The notes below the pieces were generated by a model. It was given only the letters and a program-made list of their open reading frames with translations, did no database searches and was not told the DNA's origin. Positions 41,401-49,891 of a stretch of 64,000 bases of DNA are shown piece by piece; the first letter of the stretch is position 1, and the number at the start of each line of letters is the position of its first letter. The translations under genes were made by a program, and so were the position numbers. Source of the DNA: Owenia fusiformis (Eukaryota; Annelida; Polychaeta; Sabellida; Oweniidae); contig CAIIXF020000006.1 in the NCBI GenBank assembly GCA_903813345.2, positions 39,938,848-40,002,847 of the forward strand, read 5' to 3'.

Positions 41401-44400
41401 AGTAATGATTTTTCTATCCGATAAATAGCTTTCGAACCAATTTTTTGCAACATTGCGAATTCCAAAATTATCAAGTTTTTTTAGAAGAATTTCATGATTT
41501 ACTGTATCGAAGGCTTTCGATAAATCTAAAAATATTCCAATAGCATGAGTTGAGCTTTTATCTAAAGATATCCTCACTTCTTCCAAGAAGGAGAGGATTG
41601 CCATATAAGTTGAATAATGTTTTCTAAAACCAAACTGATTTTTTAATAAAAGTTTGTATGTTTCAATGAATGTTATTAATCTATTTTTCATGATCTGTTC
41701 TAAGAGTTTAGAAAAGACACTAAGTAGAGATATGGGTCTATAGTTTGAAAATTTTGAAGTGTTTCCTTTTTTAAAAAGTGGGATAACTTTGGCTGTTTTC
41801 AACTTAGTGGGAAAAACACCTGTATGGATAGATAAGTTTGCTATATGAACAAATGGTAAAAGTAAGTTATTTCTTGCGTGTTTAACTACTATTGGTTTGA
41901 ATTCATCTAGGCCTGGTGAGCAATCTTTTAAAACTGACATTAAATTTTCGATTTCATTCTTACTCACAGGAGTAAGTTCTAAAGAAGATTCATTGATTTC
42001 CATAAATGTTAAAGGGGACGTTTTTGAACTTATCTTTGATGCTAATTTAGGTCCAACATTAGAAAAAAATCTGTTAAAATGATTAGCAATATCTTTTCTA
42101 TCAGTCAAAGTATCATCTCCATCATAAAATTTATCTGAAAAACTGAATCACATTTTTTGCGGTGAAGTAAATCATTTATAACTGACCAAGTATTCTTGAT
42201 ATTATTGCTTGTTTCAGTAAATCTATCACAAAAATATTTCCTTTCTGCTTTACGGATTAATTTATGGAGTTTGTTTCGAAAAGTTTTGTATTCAGCTTGA
42301 TTCTGTTTCGTTGGGTGTTTCAAAGTATTTCGATAAAGTTTATTCTTCTGTTTCACAGATGTTAGTATACCATGTGAGAGCCAAGGCTTAATTGGGTTCT
42401 TGTGAATTTTTGTATTTTTGACTTTTACAGGGAAATGTTCATCATATTTTCTACTAATTTTGTCTGCAAATAAATTATAAGCCACATTTACATCAACCTT
42501 TTCATTAATTATACCAGTCCAATCTATATCTTTCAATGAATCACTAAAATTATTAATTGCACTCAATGGATATTTCCTAAAAGTGATTTGTTTATTTTCA
42601 CAAACATTTTGATGGTGTGATGTAAGGGCAAAGATAGGATGGTGATCAGAAATGGGAAATGAAAGAAGACCACTTTTGATTACATTATTTGAATTAGAAA
42701 AGATATTATCAATAAGCGTAGCACTTTTTTCTGTTATTCTGGTAGGTTTAAAAATCAATGGGTTGTAAGATTGGGAGTATAATAGATTAAGAAAATTCAA
42801 CGTTTGTGCATCACTTTCAGTTTTAAGTAAATCAATGTTGAAATCACCCATTATAAAAGAAATTTTATGTTCCCTATCAATTTTAGAAAGTAGACTCTCA
42901 AAACTTTCAAGAAAAGATGCCATGTCTGTATTTGGTGGTCTATATATTATAGTAATAACCATATTTTTCTCATTTTTTCTAGGAATTTCAATAGATAGAG
43001 ATTCACATGCTTTATAATCTAATTTGAGGTCATCCCTATGTTTAAAGTCAATGCCTTTTAAAATATGAAGTGCAACACCACCCCCTGGTCTATCTTTCCT
43101 AGAGTTAAAAATACTATTATAATTAGAATCATTTTCCTCATAAATAGGCTCTAAGTTTGATGTAAGCCATGTTTCAGTCATACCAATAATTGAAAGATTA
43201 TTTTTTAACAAGAAATATTGGAGCAATTTTATTAGGAAGATTTTATTATTGATTTTTAAAGGGTGATCAGCATTTCCCATAAGCTTTAGGATTATATATG
43301 GGAAAGTATAATAAATTTAAGAATTAAAAAAGTTAGGGGGGGAGAACAGACTTATTTGACGCTCTGTAGTACTACTGAGAGTATGTACCATGATATACAC
43401 TAGTATGTACCAAAATGTACTTTATAGTACTACAGGGAGTATGTACCATGATATACACTAGTATGTACCACAATGTCTTTATAGTACTACTAAGGGCATG
43501 TACCATAATGTACTATATAGTACTACATAGAATATGTACCATTATGTACTTTATAGTATTACTGAGAGTTTGTACCCTAATGTACTATATTGTACTACAA
43601 AGAATATGTACAGGGTTGTACCATAATATACTAGTTTGTACCATAATATACCAGTTTGTACCATAATATACTAGTTTGTACCATAATATCCTAGTTTGTA
43701 CCATATTATACTAGTTTGTACCATAATATACCAGTTTGTACCATAATATACTAGTTTGTACCTGTCCATAATATATAAGCTTGTACCATAATATTCTATA
43801 TAGTACTACATAGAATACGTACAGGGTTGTACCATAATATACTAGTTTGTACCATACTATAGAGGTTTGTGACATATTTGTTTAGTTTGTAACATAATGT
43901 ACTTGCACTTCACATCCTGTAATGTTTTTTTTGTAGGGAGTCCTGGGTCGAAACACTTCTGTCTGTTTCACGGAAGGTGAGAGAGGTAAGGTCCTAGTGT
44001 TTTCAGGAGTTTTCCCCAATGTTGATAAAAAATCACAATTCTGCCCAAAGATTTTCATAATTTTCAAGTAGGATTTTAAGTGAAAGCCTATTTTTAAAAT
44101 ACCGCCATTCTCATCATATTGTGTAGTATGTTTGTTAACAAACTGTAGTCCATATTTGATGAGGTTTCGGGGACATATTAACCAGGAATATATTCCAAAT
44201 CCAGGTATATATATGTCCTGCTTCGACGAGGATCCGGGATATATAAATAATTTATTCTCCCCAAGTAGTTCTCCGGGACGTATGATGGCCAGATATCTCG
44301 ACCTGGGAATTCTCGTCCATATCTTAGCACTGAACTAAATACTCAAGTCCCACAGTTAAACATTTTAGATTTAATATTTGCAATTTTACTTACTTTAAGA

Positions 44401-47400
44401 TTCCAGATTTCAGACTTTTTTTAAGCTGAGTCAGTCAGAAGATGGACATCTTCATCACATCTTAAATCTAACGGCATACATGAACTTATCGATTATGTTC
44501 AAAAAAGATTTGTTCAATTTGAAGCAGATTGAAAGGATGAGTCTGGGAATGAGTCTGGGTATCGACTTAGAAAATATTGAAAAGTGTAATGTCTCAAAAA
44601 CCAACTCAATCACACATATTATTAAACTTCAATATCTTATCCTTCCTTTGAGATTACAAAAATATCAATATGTTTCTCAATTGATGAATAATATTGGCAT
44701 TAAAGACAGTGCATATCACTTTGTCAGAATTGAAAAAAAAATCAATGGCAAATATTAAATGAATTATTTAATACAAAAAATTTGAAACATATCCTCCAAA
44801 ACATTGCTTACCTTCTTTGTATAGACATTGAATGGTATTTCTGGATAAGTGAATTGGTGTTTATCTGGGTAATCAAGGGATTATAGTCACTCAAAGTTAC
44901 TGAGCATCCAGTTTTGAGACTTCAATTGTGTTGGTGAAGTTACACACATTTCAGTCAAATTCATGCTGAGCACAACATTTTGGTTTCAATTTTATAATCT
45001 CTATACATGACCCTGGTGATGAAGAGTCAGAATCAGTCAAAAAAAACAAACCGGAAATCTGTGGTCATTGTGAAAACTAATAGTGAAGCAACTTTTTTTC
45101 TGATATTTCTTACATCAAATGACAGCCATTTTTCCCCCTTCATATTAAACTGGCGGGAAATTCAAAAATTTGAAAAAAAATTAATCTTTAAATAGATTTC
45201 AAAAATATGATTTTCTTTTTAATTCTTCATGGGTCTTAAGTTATTTCTTCTTTGTATGTCATACATGTTGCCATTGGTGTTTTTTCTATGACAATGACCC
45301 TTTTTTATTTGTTAAATACTTATTCTGACTCTCAGCAGGGGGTTAGGCAGGGGGCATATATCCAGACACATCCTTTGATCATGACAGGATTATGTATCGA
45401 TATCGTAAACTGAATTCAACAATGTTTTTCTCTTAAACCATTTATTGAAATCATTCTGTAAAAACACGGTCCTTTGTGTAATTTTGACTGATTGACAACA
45501 ATTTAATGCGAAAATTAGTTATATACATTTTATATAACTGTTTTTGTTAACATTTTTTGTTTTTTAGTGCAATTTTTTTGTTCCATGCTACCAATTCTTG
45601 AGAATGAAATAAAATGTCTTTCCGAACCTTGCTGGAAAAAAATAGCATATGCAACATTTTCTTAGACCTCTCAATATTATAGTTATACAAAGGAAATGCT
45701 GGTTGATTTAAGAAAAAGTATGCAAAAACTTAAAACAAAACCCCCCAAAATAGATAAACGATAGATAATAGATTGACGATGTGTGAAATTCAGAAATTTT
45801 CAGAAATTTTTGATGACTGGTTTAAGAGAATCGTGTGTTCAAAAAGTTCGCCATATCGATACCCATTCTTTAACCTTTTTTCACTTTTTGAGCTCTTTAT
45901 GCCTCAAAATTGGTGCAAAGTTCTAATAGATAGTCGATTGCTAATATTTATAGAACCTTTAGAGGAAATACACTTTAAACCAAAACGATTGACTTGTCGT
46001 TTCGAAATTTGGGAAATATTAGATAACATCGTTTGTGGCTAAGTTTGATAACCATTGACATTGATATACTCACTCTATAGACCTAAGTAGGTATTTTATG
46101 ATTAAATATACCTAATATACCTATACATGATTTGAATAAAAAATTGGTTTACCTTTCAAAGGTCACTGAAGGTCAGTTTTTAAATCCTGAGACATTGTAG
46201 ATGTTTCAAAACATAATTGGTAAAATTCAAGCAAGTTGAAAATGGCCTATTGTACCGATTATTAACATCTGGAGTCTAATAAAAATAAGAATAGGAATTA
46301 GAGATTGGAAATTGATCAAGTTCAATTTCAGAATCCAGATGCCAAATTGAATAAGATACATATGACACGTCGCAAAAAGTTCGCCCACGTATTGTTACAC
46401 ATTTTTGCGTTTAAACACCACAGAATGTGACGTTTTTTGAGAAAAATGTACACAAGTCATATGGAAATTTTCGTCCTCCACATCTGCCTCTATATCTCAA
46501 AATATTAAAGGCGAATAACTCTCGTTTATGTATTCACAATGGGCTAGGAGAATCATAAAACACGAATCAATTGATATTTTAGTTGAAATAAATATACGTG
46601 TTGCTGTGCTTGAAAATAGGCGAATGGCGTAAATTAGCCCTATTTTAATGAATTTTTAAAACCTTTCGTCCTCCACTTTTCCACATACAACAGAACACAT
46701 ATACTTTTGCGAACAAAATCAACTATTTATTAATAAACTAGAGTTTAAGAGAAAAATAATCATGTATGATTTATTAAAAAATGATTTGTATTTTTTGTTT
46801 AATGTACACCTGAAAAGTTGAAGGTAACAAAAAATGAGCAAAAAGGTCGCTGTCAACAGATTCAATTTTTCAAACTCTATGACGTCACAATATGGGACAC
46901 TTATTTAATTCATCCTATGAAATAAAACTTCCATCTACCTTTATCAAGACGAAAAATAAGTGTAATAGTAATATATTTTTTGAGTTATGAGCGTTTAAAG
47001 ACGAAAAATAATTCAAAATGTAACGTGTCAACAGGGGATATTTGCCAGATGTTTTGGTAAAAAACTATTTTTTTTTAAAAATAACGCGCAAGAATTGTGA
47101 ACAGAGTGTAGCTGATCTAAAAACTTCATCGAAACAGCTTTAAAATGATCTATAACTTTAATTAGAATATTATCTTGATCCGGGGAATCAAAGTTACATT
47201 CACGCGATACCCTTAAAAATCAAATGCGCCACCTTTTTGCGACACGTCTATGACTTAATATGATTGAATTGAATTTAAAATTATTGAAATAAGAAGACGA
47301 TAGTTTCGATATCTTACTCAGTACTGTTGACTTTCTAGCAGGATACAATCATATTGATTTTTTCGAAATGTTCAAAATGGCGTAGAATCTCAACCGAAAG

Positions 47401-47818
47401 TCGAATTTTAATTCTGAATTTAGATTCACGATCCCGAGACTTTGTTTATGAAATTTAAAAAATTGGCGTTTTGGTGGGACAAGTTTCAACCTTGATATTC
47501 TGAACACCTGTTAAACCGAGCTTTTAAAAATGTCTACTTTTTGATTGCAGTTAGAAAATGAAGGTAGAGGGAAACAACCCGTCGACGAATCACAACTTTT
47601 CCCAAAAGAACTCTTCGACGAGTAACTCCTTTTCCCACAAAAGGTCGAAAAATAAAATACACCAACGTCAAGGAAAATGGGAAACATTGAGTGGTCTTGA
47701 AGCAGATGTGAACAATCGAATTTTTAAATATGTCATAAGGACTGAGTCCCTTGGAGCAGAAATGCCTTTATTTAGTTCTATGAAATATGAAAACTTATTT
47801 GAGAACAGTCTCTATTAA
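14389..47818 (+). CDS. Akt/PKB-type PH-domain protein gene (five exons, kinase not found)
   Basis: Joined exons are 14389-14437, 32737-32859, 36526-36637, 43937-43976 and a terminal exon from 47551 or 47555. All junctions are GT-AG and the phases match. The first 108 codons form one PH domain that aligns end to end with that of Akt: IVKEGWL near the start, GEY-K--PRYF, then NTFIMR, IIERIF and the closing ESWVETLL helix. The glutamate matching Akt E17, the arginine matching R25 and the one matching R86 are kept. Akt K14 is Leu and R23 is Lys, so phosphoinositide binding may differ. No kinase motif was seen on this strand before the convergent MAN2C1 gene. The product may therefore be a PH-only protein of 132 or 195 residues, depending on the last acceptor. 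A truncated or decaying Akt paralogue is the alternative. Confidence 0.8.
14953..18375. repeat. Widely spaced inverted pair, possible element ends
   Basis: The phrase CATTCTCAATAAGAATGCAAA at about 14960 recurs inverted at about 18350, 3.4 kb away. The interval also contains repeated GTAACGTAAATGAT-like motifs. It may be a decayed DNA element; no transposase is recognisable. Confidence 0.3.
19441..19975 (+). pseudogene. Non-LTR retrotransposon C-terminal fragment
   Basis: An open frame of 140 codons at 19441-19863 includes FRLANHNLRIETVRR followed by a RICQI motif. This looks like the extreme C-terminal region of proteins encoded by many invertebrate non-LTR elements. After the stop, another frame continues with INTFEIMSDEEKFKFLM, typical of the end of the same domain, so at least one indel has broken it. 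No reverse transcriptase part is present. Assignment is from remembered family patterns. Confidence 0.45.
20080..21400. repeat. AAGCCGGCTT-rich repeat element
   Basis: Two clusters (about 20080-20210 and 21100-21400) repeat the palindromic decamer AAGCCGGCTT and variants in units of about 60-65 bp with TTGGTGACTGCAG spacers. Between them lie two diverged direct copies of about 200 bp containing ATGCATAATG and AATGATCGGGAGA. The whole resembles one mobile element with repetitive ends. Confidence 0.5.
22643..23751. mobile_element. TIR element with about 220-bp arms
   Basis: Inverted ends start TAGTAGCCCGGACAGAATTG and pair over roughly 220 bases (to CAAAATGGCAG near 22870 and its complement near 23530). 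TA-rich flanks suggest a TA target. The central 650 bp has no recognisable transposase. Confidence 0.7.
24189..25431 (-). mobile_element. Tc1/mariner element with decayed transposase
   Basis: TIRs CAGGGTGGGCCAAAACAATA are flanked by TA at 24187-24188 and 25432-25433. On the minus strand between about 25045 and 24740 lies a transposase remnant. It contains FIFQQEIASCHRSK, an in-frame stop, then DAWPPNSPHANVVDSIHGA, matching the Tc1-type pattern QQDxAxxH...WPxxSPDLNxIE. The usual D and E residues near the second motif are altered and the frame is broken, so it is inactive. A 120-bp segment is tandemly duplicated at about 24479-24722. Confidence 0.8.
26820..27915. mobile_element. Possible DNA element with CACTGGCG ends
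   Basis: A left end CACTGGCGGATCTGGTG near 26896 and an inverted CACTGGCGTAGCCAG near 27912 resemble ends of common invertebrate DNA transposons. A dispersed phrase AACTCCACCGATTCATTCTA at 26832 also occurs near 19325. The interior contains GGGCC-rich low-complexity sequence. Confidence 0.35.
27925..28710. mobile_element. Mariner-like element copy, left end missing
   Basis: The right end, CCAGCACCAGTCCTGTTAC then ACACCCTG before TA at 28711, matches the element at 61230-62285, to which most of this segment is related in inverted order. The left terminus is not seen. Confidence 0.55.
28715..30165. repeat. AAAATGGCCGCC-type repeats ending in an ACGG microsatellite
   Basis: Phrases such as AATGGCCGCCATTTTGAA recur through the interval. 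From about 29400 they form roughly five tandem units of about 120 bp with TAAAATTTGAACCAAATC. The run ends in (ACGG)n at about 30066-30125, followed by CCCCTCGAACTTCGTTCGG. This looks like the end of a dispersed interspersed repeat; the class is unknown. Confidence 0.55.
30253..31597. mobile_element. Non-autonomous DNA element, 47-bp perfect TIRs, 5-bp target duplication
   Basis: The ends begin CACGAGGGGAAAGAGTACCC and are identical for 47 bases in inverted orientation. AATAG flanks both sides (30248-30252 and 31598-31602). A CAC start with a 5-bp duplication is characteristic of the Transib group, but the heptamer is not a close match, so the class is tentative. No transposase was found inside. 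Confidence 0.8.
32032..32137. repeat. Hairpin-forming inverted repeat
   Basis: The arms TATGACCTGAATCGATTGCA and complement, about 26 bases each, are separated by about 52 bases. It may be a tiny MITE. Confidence 0.6.
32737..32859 (+). CDS. Akt-like gene, exon 2 (PH beta strands 2-4)
   Basis: After acceptor TTTTTAG, 123 nt encode EYGKNFKPRYFILMDDGPFK and on to PLINFFVE. The donor is GTATGT at 32860. PRYF contains the arginine equivalent to Akt R25, and PLINFFV matches the Akt strand before the variable loop. Confidence 0.88.
33149..36130. mobile_element. TU-like foldback element with tandem-repeat ends
   Basis: The left end (about 33155-34105) is an array of 15-mers of the type AAGACAATTCATCCC, about 60 copies. 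The right end (about 36045-36125) carries a few copies of the same unit inverted. Inside both arrays lies the same inner sequence (CAACTTGAAATATAACAT, at about 34108 and inverted near 36020), so the inverted repeats have an outer repetitive and an inner unique domain. That is the architecture described for sea-urchin TU elements, whose outer domain also uses a 15-bp unit. The 1.9-kb middle has no recognised gene. The strongly unequal arms suggest array expansion or contraction. Confidence 0.65.
36179..36525 (+). repeat. About 110-bp tandem repeat abutting the exon 3 acceptor
   Basis: Three units start at 36179, 36289 and 36401 (110, 112 and 108 bp). Each opens GAATATAAGCAT followed by a (GTT)n stretch and ends GGAAAGCAGAGA. 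A fourth start, GAATGTGATGTTTTCAG at 36509-36525, is the splice acceptor region itself. The array therefore appears to be built from the intron end. Confidence 0.8.
36526..36637 (+). CDS. Akt-like gene, exon 3 (PH beta strands 5-7)
   Basis: 112 nt encode YKIERTEKFRANTFIMRTF through IIERIFSVESATE, aligned with Akt KTERPRPNTFIIR...VIERTFHVE. The arginine of IIER matches Akt R86. The donor is AGAGAG/GTATGT at 36638, and this junction is the seed of the following satellite. Confidence 0.88.
36663..37494. mobile_element. Mariner-type MITE with about 190-bp arms
   Basis: The ends (CGAGGCGTGATCGGGAATTT left, CTAGGTGTGATCAGGAATTT as reverse complement of the right) pair through to GGTGGAGCT. The element is flanked by TA at 36661-36662 and 37495-37496. 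Removing it restores continuous satellite sequence. Confidence 0.85.
37908..37972. mobile_element. Truncated copy of the same MITE right end
   Basis: ATCACTAAGAAAGG to CTGATCACACCTAG resembles the last 65 bases of the MITE at 36663-37494 and is likewise followed by TA within the satellite. It may be an internal deletion derivative or a copy carried by array duplication. Confidence 0.6.
40408..42132 (-). pseudogene. LINE reverse transcriptase frame
   Basis: About 570 codons hold the RT core: LDLSKAFDTVNH, GVPQGSVLGPILFILYINDL and the catalytic FADD box, with thumb and C-terminal region to the stop at 40408. No ATG is needed, because the frame continues upstream as DGDDTLTDRK into the endonuclease region. 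A one-base shift near 42130 separates what was one ORF2. Confidence 0.85.
42105..43280 (-). pseudogene. LINE apurinic-type endonuclease frame, truncated
   Basis: The frame contains the APE-like motifs TETWL, IYRPP, GDFNIDLL, LIDNIF and SDHHP in order. The start of the domain (N-x-R-S-L region) is missing or replaced, and the frame ends in a TGA at 42105-42107 produced by the frameshift into the RT frame. Confidence 0.85.
43367..43915 (+). repeat. About 60-bp donor minisatellite, part 2
   Basis: The satellite continues with more degenerate units and a subrepeat (TTTGTACCATAATATACTAG, about 20 bp) at about 43620-43760. It ends roughly 20 bases before the acceptor of exon 4, so the array spans nearly the whole intron. 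Confidence 0.85.
43937..43976 (+). CDS. Akt-like gene, exon 4 (PH C-terminal helix)
   Basis: After TTTTTTTTGTAG, 40 nt encode (R)ESWVETLLSVSRK, matching the Akt helix REEWTTAIQTVADG. The donor is GTGAGA at 43977. A second donor, GAG/GTAAGG, lies 9 nt downstream and would add V-R-E in frame. Confidence 0.82.
44390..46280. repeat. Dispersed repeat carrying AGACTCCAGAT-like ends
   Basis: TTCCAGATTTCAGAC near 44401 and CATCTGGAGTCTAATAA near 46268 resemble the ends seen at 51356-52955. Internal phrases (AGCTGAGTCAGTCAG) are shared too. This is a possible diverged member of the same element family. No exon was recognised. Confidence 0.35.
46373..47248. mobile_element. MITE family A, copy 2 (TA target)
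   Basis: The ends are GACACGTCGCAAAAAG and its inverted partner GACGTGTCGCAAAAAGG, flanked by TA at 46371-46372 and 47249-47250. It is the inverse-orientation relative of 1058-1806 and slightly longer. Confidence 0.75.
47551..47818 (+). CDS. Akt-like gene, probable last exon with two acceptors
   Basis: TTGATTGCAG at 47550 and TTAG at 47554 are acceptors four bases apart. From the first, the frame carries on from exon 4 (phase 0) as LENEGRGKQPVDESQLFPKE and stops at 47623-47625, giving an acidic 24-residue tail. From the second, the frame gives an 87-residue Ser/Asn/Lys-rich tail to TAA at 47816-47818. Neither resembles a kinase. A downstream exon cannot be excluded, but no kinase motif was seen on this strand. 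The assignment to this gene rests on the acceptor and phase. Confidence 0.5.
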
Positions 47819-47989
47819 AGTCTATAACAATTACTTAATCTGATTTTTTAATGATGTCTTTGGAAATGCGATATGGTATTTTGTAATTTGTTTAGCAAAC
47901 TAATGAATAGAATATACGACTAACATTATAATAATGTCTGTTATGTTTCTTTTTGAGGAATATAATAATGCCAACGCTTTAACCTTCTA

Positions 47990-49190
47990 TGGACTAATTG
48001 TTGATGTAATATAAAAGATACCGTACTTTGACCTTTTAATTAGTGGCTGATTGTTAAAGATTCAATCATAAGAATGACCCGACTATGAGTTCTTTTAATG
48101 AATTATGATGGAAATGTTTGACAGTGTGATGATGGTGAATATAACGGAGACAACATTTTAACTTTTTTGTTACTGATTGTGGGAAGGTCAGGATATAATC
48201 TAGACAATATTTTGAAATATAATGGAGACTTATTTTGCTCTTTCAGTGACTTATGATTTGAAGGTTGAAACATTATAGAGATCATACTTTGACCTTTCAA
48301 TGGCTTCATAATGGTAAGGTTGAAATATAATAGAGGCCATACGATGACCTTTCAATGGCTTCATAATGGTAAGGTTGAAATATAATAGAGGCAATACGAT
48401 GACCTTTCAATGGCTTCATAATGGTAAGGTTGAAATATAATAGAGGCCATACGATGACCTTTCAATGGCTCCATAATGGTAAGGTTGAAATATAATAGAG
48501 GCAATACGATGACCTTTCAATGGCTTCATAATGGTAAGGTTGAAATATAATAGAGGCCATACGATGACCTTTCAATGGCTTCATAATGGTAAGGTTGAAA
48601 TATAATAGAGGCCATACGATGACCTTTCAATGGCTTCATAATGGTAAGGTTGAAATATAATAGAGGCCATACGATGACCTTTCAATGGCTTCATAATGGT
48701 AAGGTTGAAATATAATAGAGGCAATACGATGACCTTTCAATGGCTTCATAATGGTAAGGTTGAAATATAATAGAGGCCATACGATGACCTTTCAATGGCT
48801 TCATAATGGTAAGGTTGAAATATAATATAGGCCATATACGATGACCTTTCAATGGCTTCATAATGGTAACGTTGAAATATAATAGAGGCCATACGATGAC
48901 CTTTCAGTGGCTTCATAATGGTAAGGTTGAAATATAATAGAGGCCATACGATGACCTTTCAATGGCTAATGATTTGAAGGCTGGGATCATATAAACAACA
49001 TTTTGACATTTCAGTAATTGACGGTGTATAATGGAGACACCCCTTTGTCCTTTTCAATGACTGACGTTGGAGTGGTTGGAAAATAATGCTGGCCAGACTT
49101 TGACCTGACAATGACTTATGGTGGGTCAAGTACAAATGAGCTTTGCTGAATGGGGGAGAAGGCGTATAATAATGTCCGACCATGATCGTC
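47990..49190. repeat. 55-bp minisatellite, block 2
   Basis: Same family as 5130-7560. A homogeneous core at about 48290-48960 holds about 12 near-identical 55-bp units (GGTAAGGTTGAAATATAATA and GATGACCTTTCAATGGCTTC), varying mainly at one base (GGCCAT or GGCAAT). Degenerate copies flank it. Each core unit has ATG/GTAAGG, a donor-like site on the plus strand. It fills the gap between the two convergent genes. Confidence 0.9.
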
Positions 49191-49304
49191 AGTTTCCCAT
49201 ACGTTTATAGGGCCATAACACATTGAATGACTAAGTATTCTTGAAATTAAAATTTCATTTGACTTTACAATAATTTACATTCATATATTACGTTCAAGTA
49301 TTGC

Positions 49305-49310
49305 TTTATT
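49305..49310 (-). terminator. Candidate poly(A) signal for MAN2C1
   Basis: AATAAA on the minus strand lies about 370 nt after the stop codon. No nearer canonical hexamer was seen, although AATAAG occurs earlier. Confidence 0.4.
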
Positions 49311-49675
49311 CATCCTTGACATGTGTTTGGCTTCTATTCTTGGGAAACTAGTTTATCTTGAAACTACCTCAAATAAATTAAAAAAATATGACATAATAAG
49401 ATTTGCATACAATCCACATTCATTAAAATAAGAAACTGTTTGTCCTTTTTATAATTATGAAATAAAGTCAGATTTCAAATGGTAAACATCGACTACCGAG
49501 TGTCCCTTGCTCCTTTTCCCAAGGTGTTTCCTTGACTACTTACATCGTTTCTAAAATGTTGTCCAAATTAATACAAAACATCTTATTTGAATCTCAGACT
49601 TTTTGAATGGGGTGTCTATCACGTCCTGTGTTTTCTAAGGCTTTTCATCACTTTGAAGTGTTTGTCGTTGTTATT

Positions 49676-49891
49676 TTAGAATTTCACTTTGAAAGTTTTA
49701 ACTTGGAAAGGTTTATAATCAACAGCAATGCTTGTTTTGTTTGGCGTTCGTATTTCTTCTGGATCTACGTCTTCTAGCATATTGCAGCTGTGGACGCAGG
49801 AGAAACGAAGCGACGTCGTAATAGTCGCAACACAAGTTCCTCCAAATGATTCGTATGCTCGAATAATAATAGCATTATCAGAATCTTCACT
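49676..49891 (-). CDS. MAN2C1: MAN2C1 last exon and stop
   Basis: After TTTCATTCCAG, 71 codons run from [20 protein letters not shown] to [14 protein letters not shown] and TAA. Human RLYEAHGSHVD...FSPFQVLSLLL aligns; the C-terminus has normal length. Confidence 0.95.
   Translation of the reverse strand, partial: SEDSDNAIIIRAYESFGGTCVATITTSLRFSCVHSCNMLEDVDPEEIRTPNKTSIAVDYKPFQVKTFKVKF

Larger units (their letters stand above)
40192..43281 (-). mobile_element. 5'-truncated non-LTR retrotransposon (CR1/Jockey-like)
   Basis: The element runs on the minus strand and ends in a poly(A) tail, seen as T17 at 40192-40208. Endonuclease and reverse transcriptase frames follow each other. AGCCTTA (40185-40191) and AGCTTTA (43282-43288) may be the target duplication. 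The 5' end falls inside the endonuclease domain, so it is a truncated, dead copy. Confidence 0.85.
39787..43366. mobile_element. TIR element in the satellite, split by a LINE
   Basis: The ends CAGGGCGTCAAATAAG (39787) and CAGAGCGTCAAATAAG (reverse complement at 43366) remain similar for about 45 bp, and satellite sequence lies directly on both sides. Removing the LINE leaves an element of about 490 bp with no coding capacity. No clear target duplication is visible. Confidence 0.65.
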
